Shown here: positions 34,686 through 47,300 of the stretch, in pieces
How positions within the stretch are numbered: the stretch's first letter is position 1
Layout of the letters: each line of letters starts with the position of its first letter
Origin: Motacilla alba alba
Taxonomy: Eukaryota; Chordata; Aves; Passeriformes; Motacillidae
Assembly: GCF_015832195.1 (NCBI RefSeq)
Contig: NC_052026.1
Span: 13,875,619 to 13,939,618 of the forward strand
Direction: 5' to 3'
Length of the DNA: 64,000 nucleotides
Translations under genes and position numbers: made by a program
The notes under the pieces: model-generated
Database searches by the model: none
The model's input: the letters and a program-made list of their open reading frames with translations, nothing else
Told to the model about the DNA's origin: nothing

Positions 34686-37179
34686 GCCTCTCTGCTTCCC
34701 CACGAGACCCTACCGGCACCTGACCGGTCTTTCCTGCGCCCCACAAGGTCTCTCCATCGACCTACAAAGCCCCAGCATTGTCCCACAAGGTCCCTTTAGC
34801 ACCCCCCGAGGCTCCACAATAACCCACAAGGTGTCTCCACCACCCCCTCAGCACAGGCTCCCCTGGCACCCCGGCTGTGCTTTACCCTACAGCCCTTCCC
34901 CCTGCCCCACACAGTCACCATGCCCCCCATAAAGGACCTGACCTCTGGGTGGGCGACACCACGGACCAATGCCTCTGCCCAGGCTGAGGAGACAATGCCA
35001 ACCCCTCTGGTGTGTCAGGGACCGTGGTGAGCACCTGTGGCCCAGTGAGACACCCTTGGAGCAGCCAGGTGCCAGCACTGCCCACCCTGGCAGCCTGGAG
35101 CACGACCACACGCAGGGCTGCCAGAGGGTGCTGCAAGCTGAGGCAGTACCCAAATATTGTGGTTGTCATGGAGCCCCAACACAGCCCACATCTCTTACTC
35201 ACTGCCCCACCTCAGCTGTTTGCCCAGAGCCTGCTTTGGTCCCAGTGCCCTCCTGGCATCACTCGGGGGTGCAGGGCATCGTGGGTGAGCAGCTGCTGCA
35301 CCAGCAGGAGCTGTGCAAGCCAGGACACCCAGTGTGAGATTTGCAGCTGCCTTGGGGGTCCTGAGGACAAATCAGCAGCTTTGGGAACCGGGAAGTGGCT
35401 CAAACATCAGTCTTTGGCATCCTGTGGTCTGTCTGCCCTGCTCCCTGTGCAGAGAAGCTGCAGGTTAAGGACAAACACAGTGTCCCCATGGCTGAGCTGT
35501 CCCAGGGCATCAGTTCTGCTTGTGCACCCAGAGCGCTTTGCTGTGGGGCACAGCCCCAGTGACAACCTCCCTCACTTGGCTGAGGGGTACCTGTTCTCTC
35601 CTGGGATATTTTTGCCTGTTCTTGACTGGACAAAGGCATGAGCAACCCATTCACACTGATTCTCTCTTGGATTAGGGTCTGGAGACCTCCAGAGGAAACC
35701 ACCAGCCAGCTCTGGGAGTTCAGGACTACCAACTTTACCTCTCACTTCAGAGATGAGTGCCAGGGCTCATGCCAGAGGCCCCAGGTGTGTCACAGCCCCT
35801 GGCCAGCTGGTCAGACACAAGAAGGACCCCACTTTATTATGGCCCCCAACCAACCCTGTGGCCCCTCAAGAGCTGCTCTTTTACAGCCCAGCCAGAGGCA
35901 GGGTGGCAAGGACATCCCGGAGGGGACAGTCCAAAGTGGGAAGGGCAAGTGTGGAGGCTTACCTGATGCCAGAGTCCAGGCAGATCTCTCCAAGTGTTTC
36001 TCCTCTCTCCAGTTCATCCTGGTAGAGCTCAGACATGGCCAGAGAGCCTGGGAGCTGCGTGGAGCAGGTGGCACCAGGAGGACTCTCCTGATCCCACATT
36101 CTTCCTGCTCCTCATACAATATGAAAGCAGGTTCCAAAGTGCAGAGGGGCATAGGTGACAGTGCCTGGCTGTGGAGTGGGAATTTCAACCAGCCTCTCTG
36201 CAGGCCAGCAAGGACCCAGGGGTGTGATCCCACCTGCAGAAGCTGGGAAGGAGCTGTAAACTCTCTGTTTTAAGGATAAGGGAATAACTATTGCCACACT
36301 GAGGAGGGTGGTTAAGTCTTGATGAAGGTACAGCCTTATCCTTAGCTTGCCCTGCAGCTCCCCACCAAAGCAGGTGTCTGGCTCTGCTTCCCACTGACGG
36401 CTCCAGACAGGAGCCAGGTAATATCAGCTGGAGCACCCAGCAGGACTTGGCAGCTGTGGGCAGCGTGGGAGCCTGGATCCTCGGAGCCAGCAGCAGGTGG
36501 AGGAGGAGTTCGACATGTGGGCAGCTCTTCTGTAGGAGCTTCAGCTGGTCCTGGGGCTGCAGAGCCCAAGGAGCCAAGCGATGGCACACGGGGAGAGCCG
36601 GGAAAGGGGGGCACTGAGCCACGGCTGGTGAGCTGCCCACGGGGTCGGGTTGAGCAGGTCAGATTTCGGTTCCTAAGGGCTGGGGTTTGTTGTGCGTTTG
36701 TTGTCACCGTGACAGCCCTGTTGGGATGGAGCGTGGTCCTCGGCCGGCTCCCGGTGTTCCTCATGCAGCCCGGAAAAGGAAGCCCGGGAGGAGGCTGTGA
36801 CTTGGTCCGCAGCCCGCGGGACGGACAGGAATTGAGAGGGAGGTTGCACAGGTCCTGTGGTGTGATGGAGGAGCACGCACGCGGCTCAGGGCTCAGCTCG
36901 CCGGGGGCCTTTCCCTTCTAATCAAGGTCAGGATGTTCCCAGGCTGTCTCCTGCCCCAGGGACATAATGAGCCGAATACTCCAGCGCTCACCCCGAACAC
37001 ACCGAGGCTCACACACATCTGCATCCCCGAGGTGCAGCTTCGGCTGCTGGGCCGCTTCCTGCTGAGACTGTGTCCCTCTCCCCACTCTCACACAGAGCTC
37101 GGAGCGCTGTGACTGCTCCGGGTGCAGCTCAGAGCTTGCGCGAGGGCACAAGCACAACTCTGAGCACCCTCTGGGCTCA

Positions 37180-37530
37180 CCCCCATCCTCTTCGCCCCTC
37201 GCTTCGCCCGAGGCTGGGCACCGCAGCCTCCCGGGACTCATCCCGTTTCAGGAATGAGTCTCTGGCTCGGCCGCGTCTGGGGTGGGATGAGGTTATGCGG
37301 GAACGCCGCTTCTCTAGCGCGAGTTGCTACAAAACAGAGGGAAGTGTTTCGGAGGTTGTGCAATATGTACACGGTCACCCCGGCAACAGCGCGTCCACAA
37401 GGCTCTAGCGGGGCTCAGCTGCGGCTGCTGAGCGGCGCGATCGGGACCGGGCCGTGCCTGCCGTGCCGCCTGTGCCACCGAGCACGAGCTGCAGGCGTGC
37501 CATGCACGGCACCGGGCACAGGAGCGGGGG
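37180..37530. promoter_or_regulatory. Orphan CpG island with an X-box
   Basis: A local island of CpG-rich DNA (ggctcggccgcgtctgg, aacgccgcttctctagcgcg) in AT-richer surroundings, with an X-box at 37374-37387. No open frame nearby is recognisable. It could be an alternative TPPP3 promoter or the start of a non-coding RNA. Confidence 0.45.
37374..37387 (+). promoter_or_regulatory. RFX X-box-like site in the orphan island
   Basis: It reads GTCACC-CC-GGCAAC on the plus strand, a full match to GTNRCC N0-3 RGYAAC. Confidence 0.45.
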
Positions 37531-38993
37531 AAAACTCCATCCTCTGGCAGGGACTTCCTTTCCCCACCCTGCAGCTCAAGGCAGCTCATTGAGATGCTCT
37601 CAGGACGCGTCAAAAGCAGTGCAGGAACAGACTCCTACAAAATAATTTCCCAAAGGAAGGTCCCTTTGACTTCAAAGAGGGACCAAAGAAACTTGAGCCA
37701 GGCTCAAAGATGAAAGGAACCACGATGTGCATCCCATGCCAAGGCGGAGGCTTGGAGCAGGCACTGCGGGGCCTGGCACAGCTGCCAGACAGTGGCCAGG
37801 GACCATGACATGATTTCAGAGGATTGTGGAAAGCTGTCATCCTGCAGTCATTGCTTCTTCCTAATAGAATGCCACAGTATCTTGTGGTGGAAACAGCTGG
37901 TCCAGGGCACTGCCTCCAGCTGGTGGGAGAGTTGGCAAAAACCTTTTGTTCAGTGCTGGAGAAAGTGCTTGAGGATGTCAGACCTCAATGCGTCTGTGGT
38001 GATGGGGAGCTGAATCAGGAATTCTGCTGTCAGGACCTTAACCCAGCTTTCTTATGGCCTTGGGCTGCAGCCTGTGGTCATTGCAACCCTCTGAGGGGCT
38101 GAGCCCAGGACTGCTCTGTCCGTGCTGGACTCTGCAGCAGCACCCCAATGTGACTCGTTCCTTCTGCTGACTGCCACAGGTCATTCCTCATGCAGAGCAG
38201 CAGAAATTGGCACTTGAACCTGCAGAGTATCAACATTAAAGGCCCAAGAGGACAAAAGCAAGGCTGGGAAGGAGAGTCCAGGAGCTAAAACCATCTCAGC
38301 TCCACCATTTCCACTCTTAGGTGCTCACTGTGCATCTTCAACAGTGCTCCTTGGATGTAGCTGTGGCAAAAACACAAACCCCAGCCAATTTCAATCACCA
38401 TGTGGCACACACAATCCTCCTGCTGCCCCTGAGGTTTAGGAGATCAGAATCCAACACTGGCAGTGCTGGGAGCCATCCTGCTGGAGCCTGGCTCTTGGCT
38501 CAGCACCCAGCTGCTCCAATGCATGGACACAGCCTTGCACATTTGGCAGTCTTGAGTCATTCAGCAGAGTGGAGCAAATGTTCCAGCTGAAGGCAGCAGA
38601 AGGATGTGCCTGGACATCTGATGGCCCAGGAAACCCAGCTCCTCTCAGCCCAAAGAGCACAGCAGCCTTTCTGCAGCACAATGCAGAGCTGGCTGGGCCT
38701 CCTTCCTCTGGTGCTCATTGTGCTCCAGCAAAAAAAACCAGGCTGTGGCACACAGCTCAGGGAGAAGATGGTCTGATCCCTACCCCTCAGAGAAGACACT
38801 CCCATCTAACACCCAAAAGGCCCTGTGGAGAAGGGACTGCTGTCACCCCCACATCAATTACAGTGCTGAGCCCTTCTGGGACTCCGGAGGCTCAGGGAGA
38901 AGTGAACCAAAGAGCCTGGGGATCATCAACGGGGCAGAGACAGGAATTGCTGCAAAAGAAAGGAGGAAACTATTTAGCAAGAATATACAAAAT

Positions 38994-38999
38994 TTTATT
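38994..38999 (-). terminator. ZDHHC1: ZDHHC1 polyadenylation signal
   Basis: AATAAA on the minus strand, about 1.85 kb beyond the ZDHHC1 stop codon, in an AT-rich context. I saw no stronger signal between, so the 3' UTR would span about 38980-40842. Confidence 0.55.
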
Positions 39000-40842
39000 G
39001 TGGCCAGAGCTACCAAAGAGCTCCATACATGATTTTGGGACTGATTCTGCATGGACAGAGTAAGAAAACACACAAGGTCTGCTCAGGGGCACCTGCTGAA
39101 GAGGAATTACCAATGCTTTCTGGTAGAGGGACAGCTGGCCTTGGAAAACCATGAGCCCAGCATTGCTGCAGGACACAGTTTCCTTGGATGACAGCAGACA
39201 TGAGGAGACAACAGGAAGGACTTTGTCTAACTGGGACCCATAGGTGAGCAATGCCCTGGTCTCTGCAGAAACCCAGCGCCATGTCTGCTGGTCCACACTC
39301 ACCTGCTTTCCCAAAGGGTCACACTGCCAGCGGGCACCACTGGCCACAGCAGGCAGGGAAGCTGCAAGGAGTGTGACCACAGCCCTTCCTGCAAACTGAG
39401 ACAAAATTACTTCAACAGCTACATGAGACTTCACTTCTTCTGATCAACAGATTGTGTAATTTGATGAAGAGTCAAAGCTCCTCATCCCAGTTCTTTCAGG
39501 AGACAAAAATCACACAAGAGAAGACTGGTAAGGCAGCCCTTTAAAACACTCCCAGGTCTTTCTCTCAGGCTAGTCTCTCCCATCAAGGCTGTGAGTCCAG
39601 CCTGCCTGTCCTGTGTTGACTGTGCCCCAAGAGCCTTTGACCCCGGATCCCCTGTCCTGCTCTGACCCAGTTCCAAGGAATGCTTGCAGACTGAGCTAGA
39701 CAAAGGGAGAACAGCTTAGCTTGACTCTCTCTCACAGCACTGTGCTTTGTCCTGTCCTTCCCTAACCTGCACCCACCATAGGCTGGAGAAAGGTCAGTTG
39801 TGCCTTCCATGCATCAAAACATTTTGGAAGGGTGATGAAGACTCCCCTGGCTTCCTTTTCTTTGCTGGTGCACCTGTTTGCTCACAGCACCAGCAGTGTG
39901 CTGTGCTGAGGATATGCCTGGAAATGTGCATCCAGCCACGCCAGTGGTGCTGCTCAGGGCTGTGCCAAATCCTGTCCGACATGGCCATGCTGGTGGCTGC
40001 TGTCTGAGATTAGCTGGCTGCTAGGCAGATCTGGGCTTGCTGAAGGCCCAGCCTCAGCACTCAGCCAGGCATCTGGAACAGGGCAAGCTGCCTGGGGAAG
40101 CCATGAGGGCAGGGAGAGCACAGGTGCTGTAGGATGGCAGCCCAGACAGTTCCCTGCAGCTCACCCCCAGCACAGGGTGCTGTGGCTCAAGGCACAGGCC
40201 ATGTGCCCCACTGTCTGCTGTGGGACCTTTCTGCACTACACACACCCCAGGCTTGGCTGTGGACTAATACAGATCTGGCAGCCCAGGAACTGGAAAGGTT
40301 CCAGGGCTTGCTGTATCCCAAAACTTCTGATGAGAATGCTGCAGCATGGGGCACCCCAGACTGCTGGGATGGGGGAACAAGTCAAACTATGCTGCCTTCC
40401 AAGAAAATGCTGGTGGTGGACTGGGCTTGAGGGTGCACAGTGGAAAGCGGTATAGGGATGGGGCAATCCTGAGGTTACTCCCTGACCACCTGCTGAAGCC
40501 CCTGAGCATGATCCAATGACAGGGAGCAGGCAGATGGAAATACAGCTTTCAGGGTGCAGGGAATGGCAGAGGTGCAGCCCTGTTCTTCCCCCTACACTCT
40601 GCTGGGAAGTTACTGCAGGAACAGTGTGCAGAGGGGTTGGCCCTTCCCCAGGGAAAGCACTTGAGCTCTCGTGAGCAACAAGTCTACCTCAGGTTTGCCA
40701 CCTTGCTGCCTCTTGCCTTTGGCTGAGGATGAGAAATGTCCCACTGCAGCCTGACAGCACGTGCACAGTGAGGGGTGAGTCCTGTAGGCCTCTACACAGC
40801 ACCAACGCTGTTCCCAAGGCCATGGCTTTGGAAGGATGATCC

Positions 40843-41375
40843 CTAGGCCGCTGTGGTGCTTGTCCTTATGTCCTTTGAGCATGGATCATGTGTGCCCACA
40901 TGCTGCTTGCTGGTGCATTTTCTGTGGTCAGGCTCTGACGTGCTCTCACTGGGCTGGGGCTGAGGGACAAGAGGTTCTCCACTGCTCTTACTTACAAACA
41001 CAGCAGGAATCTTAGAAAAAAGCTCCAGGTCTCGTTCCACACGTCTATCCAGCTGGCAGCTTCTCCTTTTGACCTTGTGCTCAGAATACAGATTCTTCTT
41101 CCTGACTCCTCTGGGATTGTCTGTGGACAAGGGATAATGTTGAGAATTGCCTGAGTTATTCTTAGGAGGCCCTTGAAGGACTGGGCTCCCAAGGCGAATC
41201 TGAGCCACAGGAATCTCATCCATGGACTCCGCAGACTCTGAGTGATAGTCAGCTGGGGGTCTGCTGCCTGGATGAGGCCCATGCTGCTGGGGGACACAGC
41301 AGCTCTCAGAGGAAAAGCTGGCACTAAGAGGTGAAGCCTGTGGGAAGGTGAGGTGGCAGCAGCTGTGGCTGGGAA
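40843..41375 (-). CDS. ZDHHC1: ZDHHC1 last coding exon: cytosolic tail
   Basis: About 177 residues with no domain but two short blocks shared with human ZDHHC1: [15 protein letters not shown] and [12 protein letters not shown]. The stop is at plus-strand 40843-40845. The phase requires the acceptor AG one step after the ctgcag, a slightly unusual choice, so the first residues are uncertain. Confidence 0.82.
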
Positions 41376-44300
41376 CTCTGCAGATGGAAATAAAGGGAGA
41401 AGAAACCTTAAGGAGAAAGAGATCTCTCAGCCCAGGAACTCTGCTATGGCTGATGCACTAGTGTTAAAGCAAATCATATATATATTTACGCAAGATTCAG
41501 CAGAGAAGCTGACTGGTGCACTCTCACCTGATGGGGGATCTGGGAATGAGAGCTGAGGTGTAGCATGTGCTTTAGATCCACTATCCATTGCTGAGGAAGA
41601 AGCTTTCTGCATTTTCTTTCTTCTTTTCTTCTGTTGCTGTGAAAGTAAGTAGCCCAAGAGAAAGGAAGTCACTTCACCAGCCCAAAGTAAGGAGACAATT
41701 TTTTACTTGTTACCTCTTTTTATTTCTTCCTACTTTGAATAACAAGCACTAGGTATAACCGAAGTCCATGAATATTTTACCATTAAAGACTGAGATACTA
41801 TGAAGCATAACAGAAAACAGGTATTTGATGAACACACCCACACTATCTGCATACAGTGACTCTCTCTGTGCAGGTACCTTGAAGCTGTTGTCTCATAGAG
41901 CTGGGGGTTGTACCAGACACTGGTCACTTGCATTTGTAAAGCCAAACTGGAAGAGGGAACCAAAACTCACACAGCAGAGGACGTCCCAAGAAAGGGACAG
42001 TCCTTGTCCCAAATACAGTGTAGATGAAAACGATTTTTTCTTACCATCTAGATGGCAAGACTGATTAATAAGCTTGGAGGAAAGAGGAAAAGCACCACCA
42101 CCCTGCCATCTGAGCAAGAGGAGAGAGCATCTGGATGCCAATACATGAATATCAGGAGCCAGTCCAAGACTTTGGAGAGCTGCTCCATACACTCAAGCTC
42201 CATATCCACACACACCATCTTTCCCTCGGAAACTGCTTTATTTGAACATTTAAACTATTGGCTTTTGCTCTAGAGAAACATGCAGAGCTTCTTACATCAA
42301 CAAAGCAGTGTAGTCAGAGTCACTGAGCTGCACTGGGGCAGCAAGGCACTGGATTACAGCTGTGTTACAGCTGTGAGCTTATGAGGGGACTGTAGGATAG
42401 CTCTGATCATGCCTCTGAGCAGAATCCAGGAGAACATCACCTGGATTTGGTGACTGCAGGGCACAGCCACACCTGCAGACACTCACTGAGGGAGGCAGAG
42501 CCGGTGTGAGCAGGGCTAAGCACAGCCTGCTCTAGAGTGAGCATGCCCGAGCACCCGGGTGGGTTGTCAGCAGCAGGTTGGGTGTGTGGCAAATCCTCCT
42601 TACCTGAGAAGGGGCCACAGAGTGAAGAGATGGGGACTCAGGGGAGGAGCTCTGCTTGGGGTCACCTTCTTGGTTATGGACATAGAGCTTTGGAAAGCTA
42701 AAAACACAGCAGACACACAAGGTGATTCCCTAAGGCAGGACTTAAGTCTGACACCCTCTTTGCCTGCACGTACAGATCAGGCTGATCACAGCCTCCCCTG
42801 CCTTACACAGCATTCCCAGCAAAACTGCAGGGGAACTTTTCCTGCACAATTGTGCAAAATAAGATGGAAATCCCCAGGGACATAAGTTAACAGGAAAGGA
42901 CTAATTGAGAGACAAGGATCCTCCTTTCCCATGAGTGCTTGCCTGTGTTATAAACTTGTAACCGTTGTGATGCATTTCTCCACAATCTGAACTCGTGTTA
43001 CTAATGAGCTCAGTAGAGGAGTTACAGGACAAATCAGCCAGCCTTAAAGTAGTTTTAATATAAAGCAATTAATAGAAACCAATTTCCTATAAAATATTTA
43101 ATATAAAACAGCCTAAATAGAGTATTATAGCAATGATATTTTCCCAGGAGAGGGAAGGCAAGTATTCCTGCAGGTATCTACCCTCCTGAAACTCAAAGAT
43201 TTCACCATGCCTTGCTCCAAACACTGGTGCTCCCTATCCTTCAAAGTAATTTTGTCTTAGGGCCCATCAATGACCTTGATAGCGATTTCCCATTCACCAC
43301 ACATGGTGCTGGGAGAATCTCATCCTCAACTTTTCTCACCTTTTTCCTGAAGTTACTGTTGAGAATTCCTCTACTTGAATTCCAGGGTCTGTATAGCCAG
43401 GATTACCTGACAACAAGTCTGCTTCCTGGAAAAAACAAAACAAACATTTTCAGACTAATACAAACACAGAGGGGAAAAGAGGGATTTTCATTACACATGT
43501 ACTCTTTCTCATTATGCCAGACATCTTCTGTCCTTATTGGTAGCACAGCAGGAAACTGCAGCTTAAGAAGATGGAAAACCCAAGACTGGCACAATTAGAA
43601 GTCCTTGATTAATTTGTTTAGTCCAGCCAGTATTTCATGTGACTCAAAACCAAATCACACTTAGAGAGATCAGGTTAGTAATTTCTTGGGAGCACATCCA
43701 AAATACCACTTAAAGCTTCCATTAGTTGCACAGTCCAATCTGGGGAGCTCTGCAGTGAATGCAAAAAATGTCTTTTAAATTCAAAATGGAGGTGAGGAGA
43801 ATGGAAGCATGAAATATACAGGAAAAACATAAAGTGTTTTCTATTTCTTGTGTGACCCTGCATGGTTAAGACCTGCTGGTTTTTAAAAATGAGTGTGATA
43901 TATTGTTTTTTTGCCTCAGGTATGGATGAGCTCAGAGTACTGACAGCTGAACTTGAAAACTGCATATTTTCAGAAACATTGTAAGAATAAGTCTCCTAAA
44001 TCCAAGTGGTGCATGACAGGAAAGGACCCCAGTTCTCCCTCAAAAGCACCCAGTTAGGATGGTCAGAGTACCAAGGGATGAAGAGTATGAAGCATTGTTA
44101 TCAAAAAAGGATAAACCATTCTTCAGAATGTCCAGAACCTGGACACCACTTATCAGCTGCTTTTAAACTTAAATAATCATCAAGAGAACTTCTTCATAAG
44201 TGTTTCACTGTGCAGTGGCTATAAAGATATTTTAAAGTAACTTTTAGGTTAAGATGGAAGGATTTAAAATGTGATAGGCATTAGCTTCAAAAATAGCTAA

Positions 44301-47300
44301 AACAAGCTCATGAAGACTTTTTTTTTCCCTGAAAAGCCTGATCAGCAAATTTGAGAAAATGAAGTCAAAGTTGGACACGCCACAAATGAGTTCCTGAGAG
44401 ATCCAGGGCCTCTGCGCTTGAACAAATTCATAAACAATCAACAAAAGAGCAGAGCAGTGAGAAGCCTGGTGATGACACTCCCTGATGTAAGGCATTAAAA
44501 ATGAAAGCCAGCCGCAAAGAGCTGCGGAAGATCTTTGCAATATTGAATTACAGGGTGCTAAAATGGCACAAAAATCAATATTGCTAGAGGTAAAGATGGA
44601 AAGTGAAGCATGTGGGAAAAGCAGTTTAAACTTCATATACAAAGCAACAGTCTCTGAACTAGAAAAGAATCCATGGAGCTGCACATTCAGTGACAGCCAA
44701 GAAATAATTTCAGATGTTAGGAATAAAAAGGAAAGGCAAATAAAAAGAGAAAAAAAATTAATAATTTCAGCTGTTTTATAGGTGGTAACATAACATCTGA
44801 AGGGAATTGGTTTAGAAATCAAAAACATGTCTTTCTAATTTAAAAATTTATCCAAGTGCAAGATTAATAGTCTGCAGAAATTTACTACATGTACTGCAAT
44901 TGGAACTTGTAAGTCAAGTCACATCATCACTCATCACCAAATGAGCACAAAGTGTGCACAAGTGTCTCCTCAAAGCTCCTTGGGACATTTACAATCAAGA
45001 TTTACATTCAGGCCTCATGCACCTGAGTCACAAGGGAAGGAGAGCAGACACAGTCTCGTGTCACGGTGAGTGTACAGGCAGGAGGTGCAGGTCTTTTCAG
45101 AGGGAAGCAGCTCACGGCTGAAATGAGCTGCAGCAGGAGACATCCCACTGCACAGAATAACTGAAAACAATCAGGACTCAATGTCCACAGCACATAAACA
45201 GGACTGCAGGACTGGCATTTCAAGGGAGCTTAATAAATGATTCATCTTGAGAATAACATGGACAATTTCTTTCCAAGCGGGGAATGAAAGAGCCTTTTTA
45301 AATCCATTTTGTTCATTTCAGCCTTCTATAAATAATGTAGATCCAAACCAGCCACATAAATGAAAGTAAAGCATTAGAGCTGACTATGAAAACAAATGAG
45401 ACTCAATCAGTAGAAAATACAATGTTCTCTCAGAGTGTGACACAAACTACAGCCACAGCACAGAGCCCAAGCCTCCCTCTGCTCCCAGGCATTTAGCAGG
45501 AGAGTCAGAATCCTTCCACTGCAGCATCAAGACAAGCCACCCTTTGCAGCTGGGTTGTCAGGATTGAGCTGCTGCTCCTGCTGAAAGCCGACTGCTGCAC
45601 TGACACACTGCCCAAGTTCTGCCCCCGTGCAAATCCTGGCCACGCTCACCAACTGCCAGCTGTGACCACCCCATGGTCCATGGCTTACAAGCCCAGGATG
45701 GATTCAGCTCCCTTGCCCACTGAGCTGCCCTTATCAAGCACTGCAGTGCCAGGAAGTGCCCTGGAGTGCTGTCTGCCTGGAGGGGAACCAGAATTGAACA
45801 GGAAAAAAGAGTTCTTGTCTCAAGGAAGGTGAGTCTGTTGCAAGTGTTGAGGCTGAGAGTGAAGACTAAGTTTGTCTTATATCAACACTGGAAGAAAGAA
45901 ACAATTCTGAAAGTGTAAGGGAAGCTGAGTAAAATCTGTGTTTAGTATTTCAAATCAGACCCCACCAACCTGAATCAGTTTCCAAAGCAAGTTCAAAGCT
46001 TTAGGAATGTGAGAAGAATCACATCCCAGCTGGCCTCATATGAAAGCTAGCTCCCTGGCATGAATGCAGTTATGCATTAAAGCATAGGGTTTGGTTCAGT
46101 TTATATTTCTTTGGACTGCAAATGACTACAGAAAAAATGGTTACTTGCACATCCTGCTTTAGGTATGGTAATAGAAGCAAAAGCTCAATGTGCCCAACTG
46201 TTCTGCATTTTTTGTGACATCTGAACCACTCAAATGTGCAAAATTAGGGCTCTTACTTGGTGGATCCTACAAGTACATAAGAATCCTTTATCCTGAACAA
46301 GAATCCTTTAACCTGAACATAGCTGAAGACTTAACCACAGACCAACATGGAAAACTGAAGCCAAAAGCAACACCCAAGCTTGAATAAGGCTCAAAAACAA
46401 GCATTAAAGGGGAAATGCATGTTTCTTCTTAGTCCCTAAAATGAATGAACAGTTCAGACAAAAGTGGGAAGAGGATAATTTCCATTTTATGCTTACAACA
46501 TGTTGGATCAATTACAAAGGGTTGCAGTGTTCAAGCTAAAGAAGGCTGTATTCAACACAGCTTACAAAAGGCAAGTCACTTGGTGTCCTCCTACTCCAAT
46601 CTATTTGTTTGTGTTTATCTCTGGTTGCTATGTAAGAAACAAGGAAAGTCTAGTGGGTTAACATTTTTCTTAACAATGTTACTGGGCATCATCCAGTCTT
46701 TCTTGTTCCCCAAGGTCCTAACTACAGTTCTGAAACATCAAACTCCTTTTCACCCTGCTCCTTCCAGGCTTGCTGCTTCAAATTAACCATATTCACACAT
46801 ATCTAGATAACAACCAGTGCAGACAGGAGAACAACACAGGACAGGAGAATGCCAACATCCCGAAAGTGCACACACACATAAAGCCCACCCCTGTTCAAAT
46901 ACATTTTTAGTATCAACTAAAATTCAATAACTAGATAATCAGAGCTAATGCTTTATTTTTGTTTTAATTTTCATAGTAAGCAAAGCTCTGTGAAACAAAG
47001 TGCCAAATATTTTTGTTGTTATGGAAACCTCTGTTTAAACTGAAAGTTCCACTTTTCCAAAACAGTAAAAAATATATATGAAAAGCTAGGGACTTCATAT
47101 TATAGAAAACTGAATGAACTCACTTTCCCCTTTGCTTTGATAGGGAAGAACTGTGGACGAATCCAGAGACATCCCAGTATCTCTACAGAGAATACTTGGA
47201 TGAAGCTTGTATTTAATTAATTTCTTATGAAATACTAAACTGTTTGTAAGTAGATAACTTACTTGCATAAAATGAGAAATTACACATGACTGAGAATCAC

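Larger units (their letters stand above)
34740..38980. other. Intergenic stretch between TPPP3 and ZDHHC1
   Basis: No coding exon was recognised. From 34.7 to 34.85 kb a degenerate repeat of cacaaggt-type phrases occurs. An orphan CpG island lies at 37.2-37.5 kb. In human, TPPP3 and ZDHHC1 are directly adjacent, so no gene is expected here. Confidence 0.5.

Noticed and set aside
33559..34723. Plus-strand open frames of about 300 codons over the TPPP3 upstream island
   Set aside because: Composition is Arg/Pro/Gly/Ala-biased as expected for a CpG island, with no domain and no splice logic.
44244..44828. A 194-codon minus-strand open frame inside the ZDHHC1 intron
   Set aside because: It is AT-rich with no domain or homologue I recognise and does not supply the missing phase with good splice sites.
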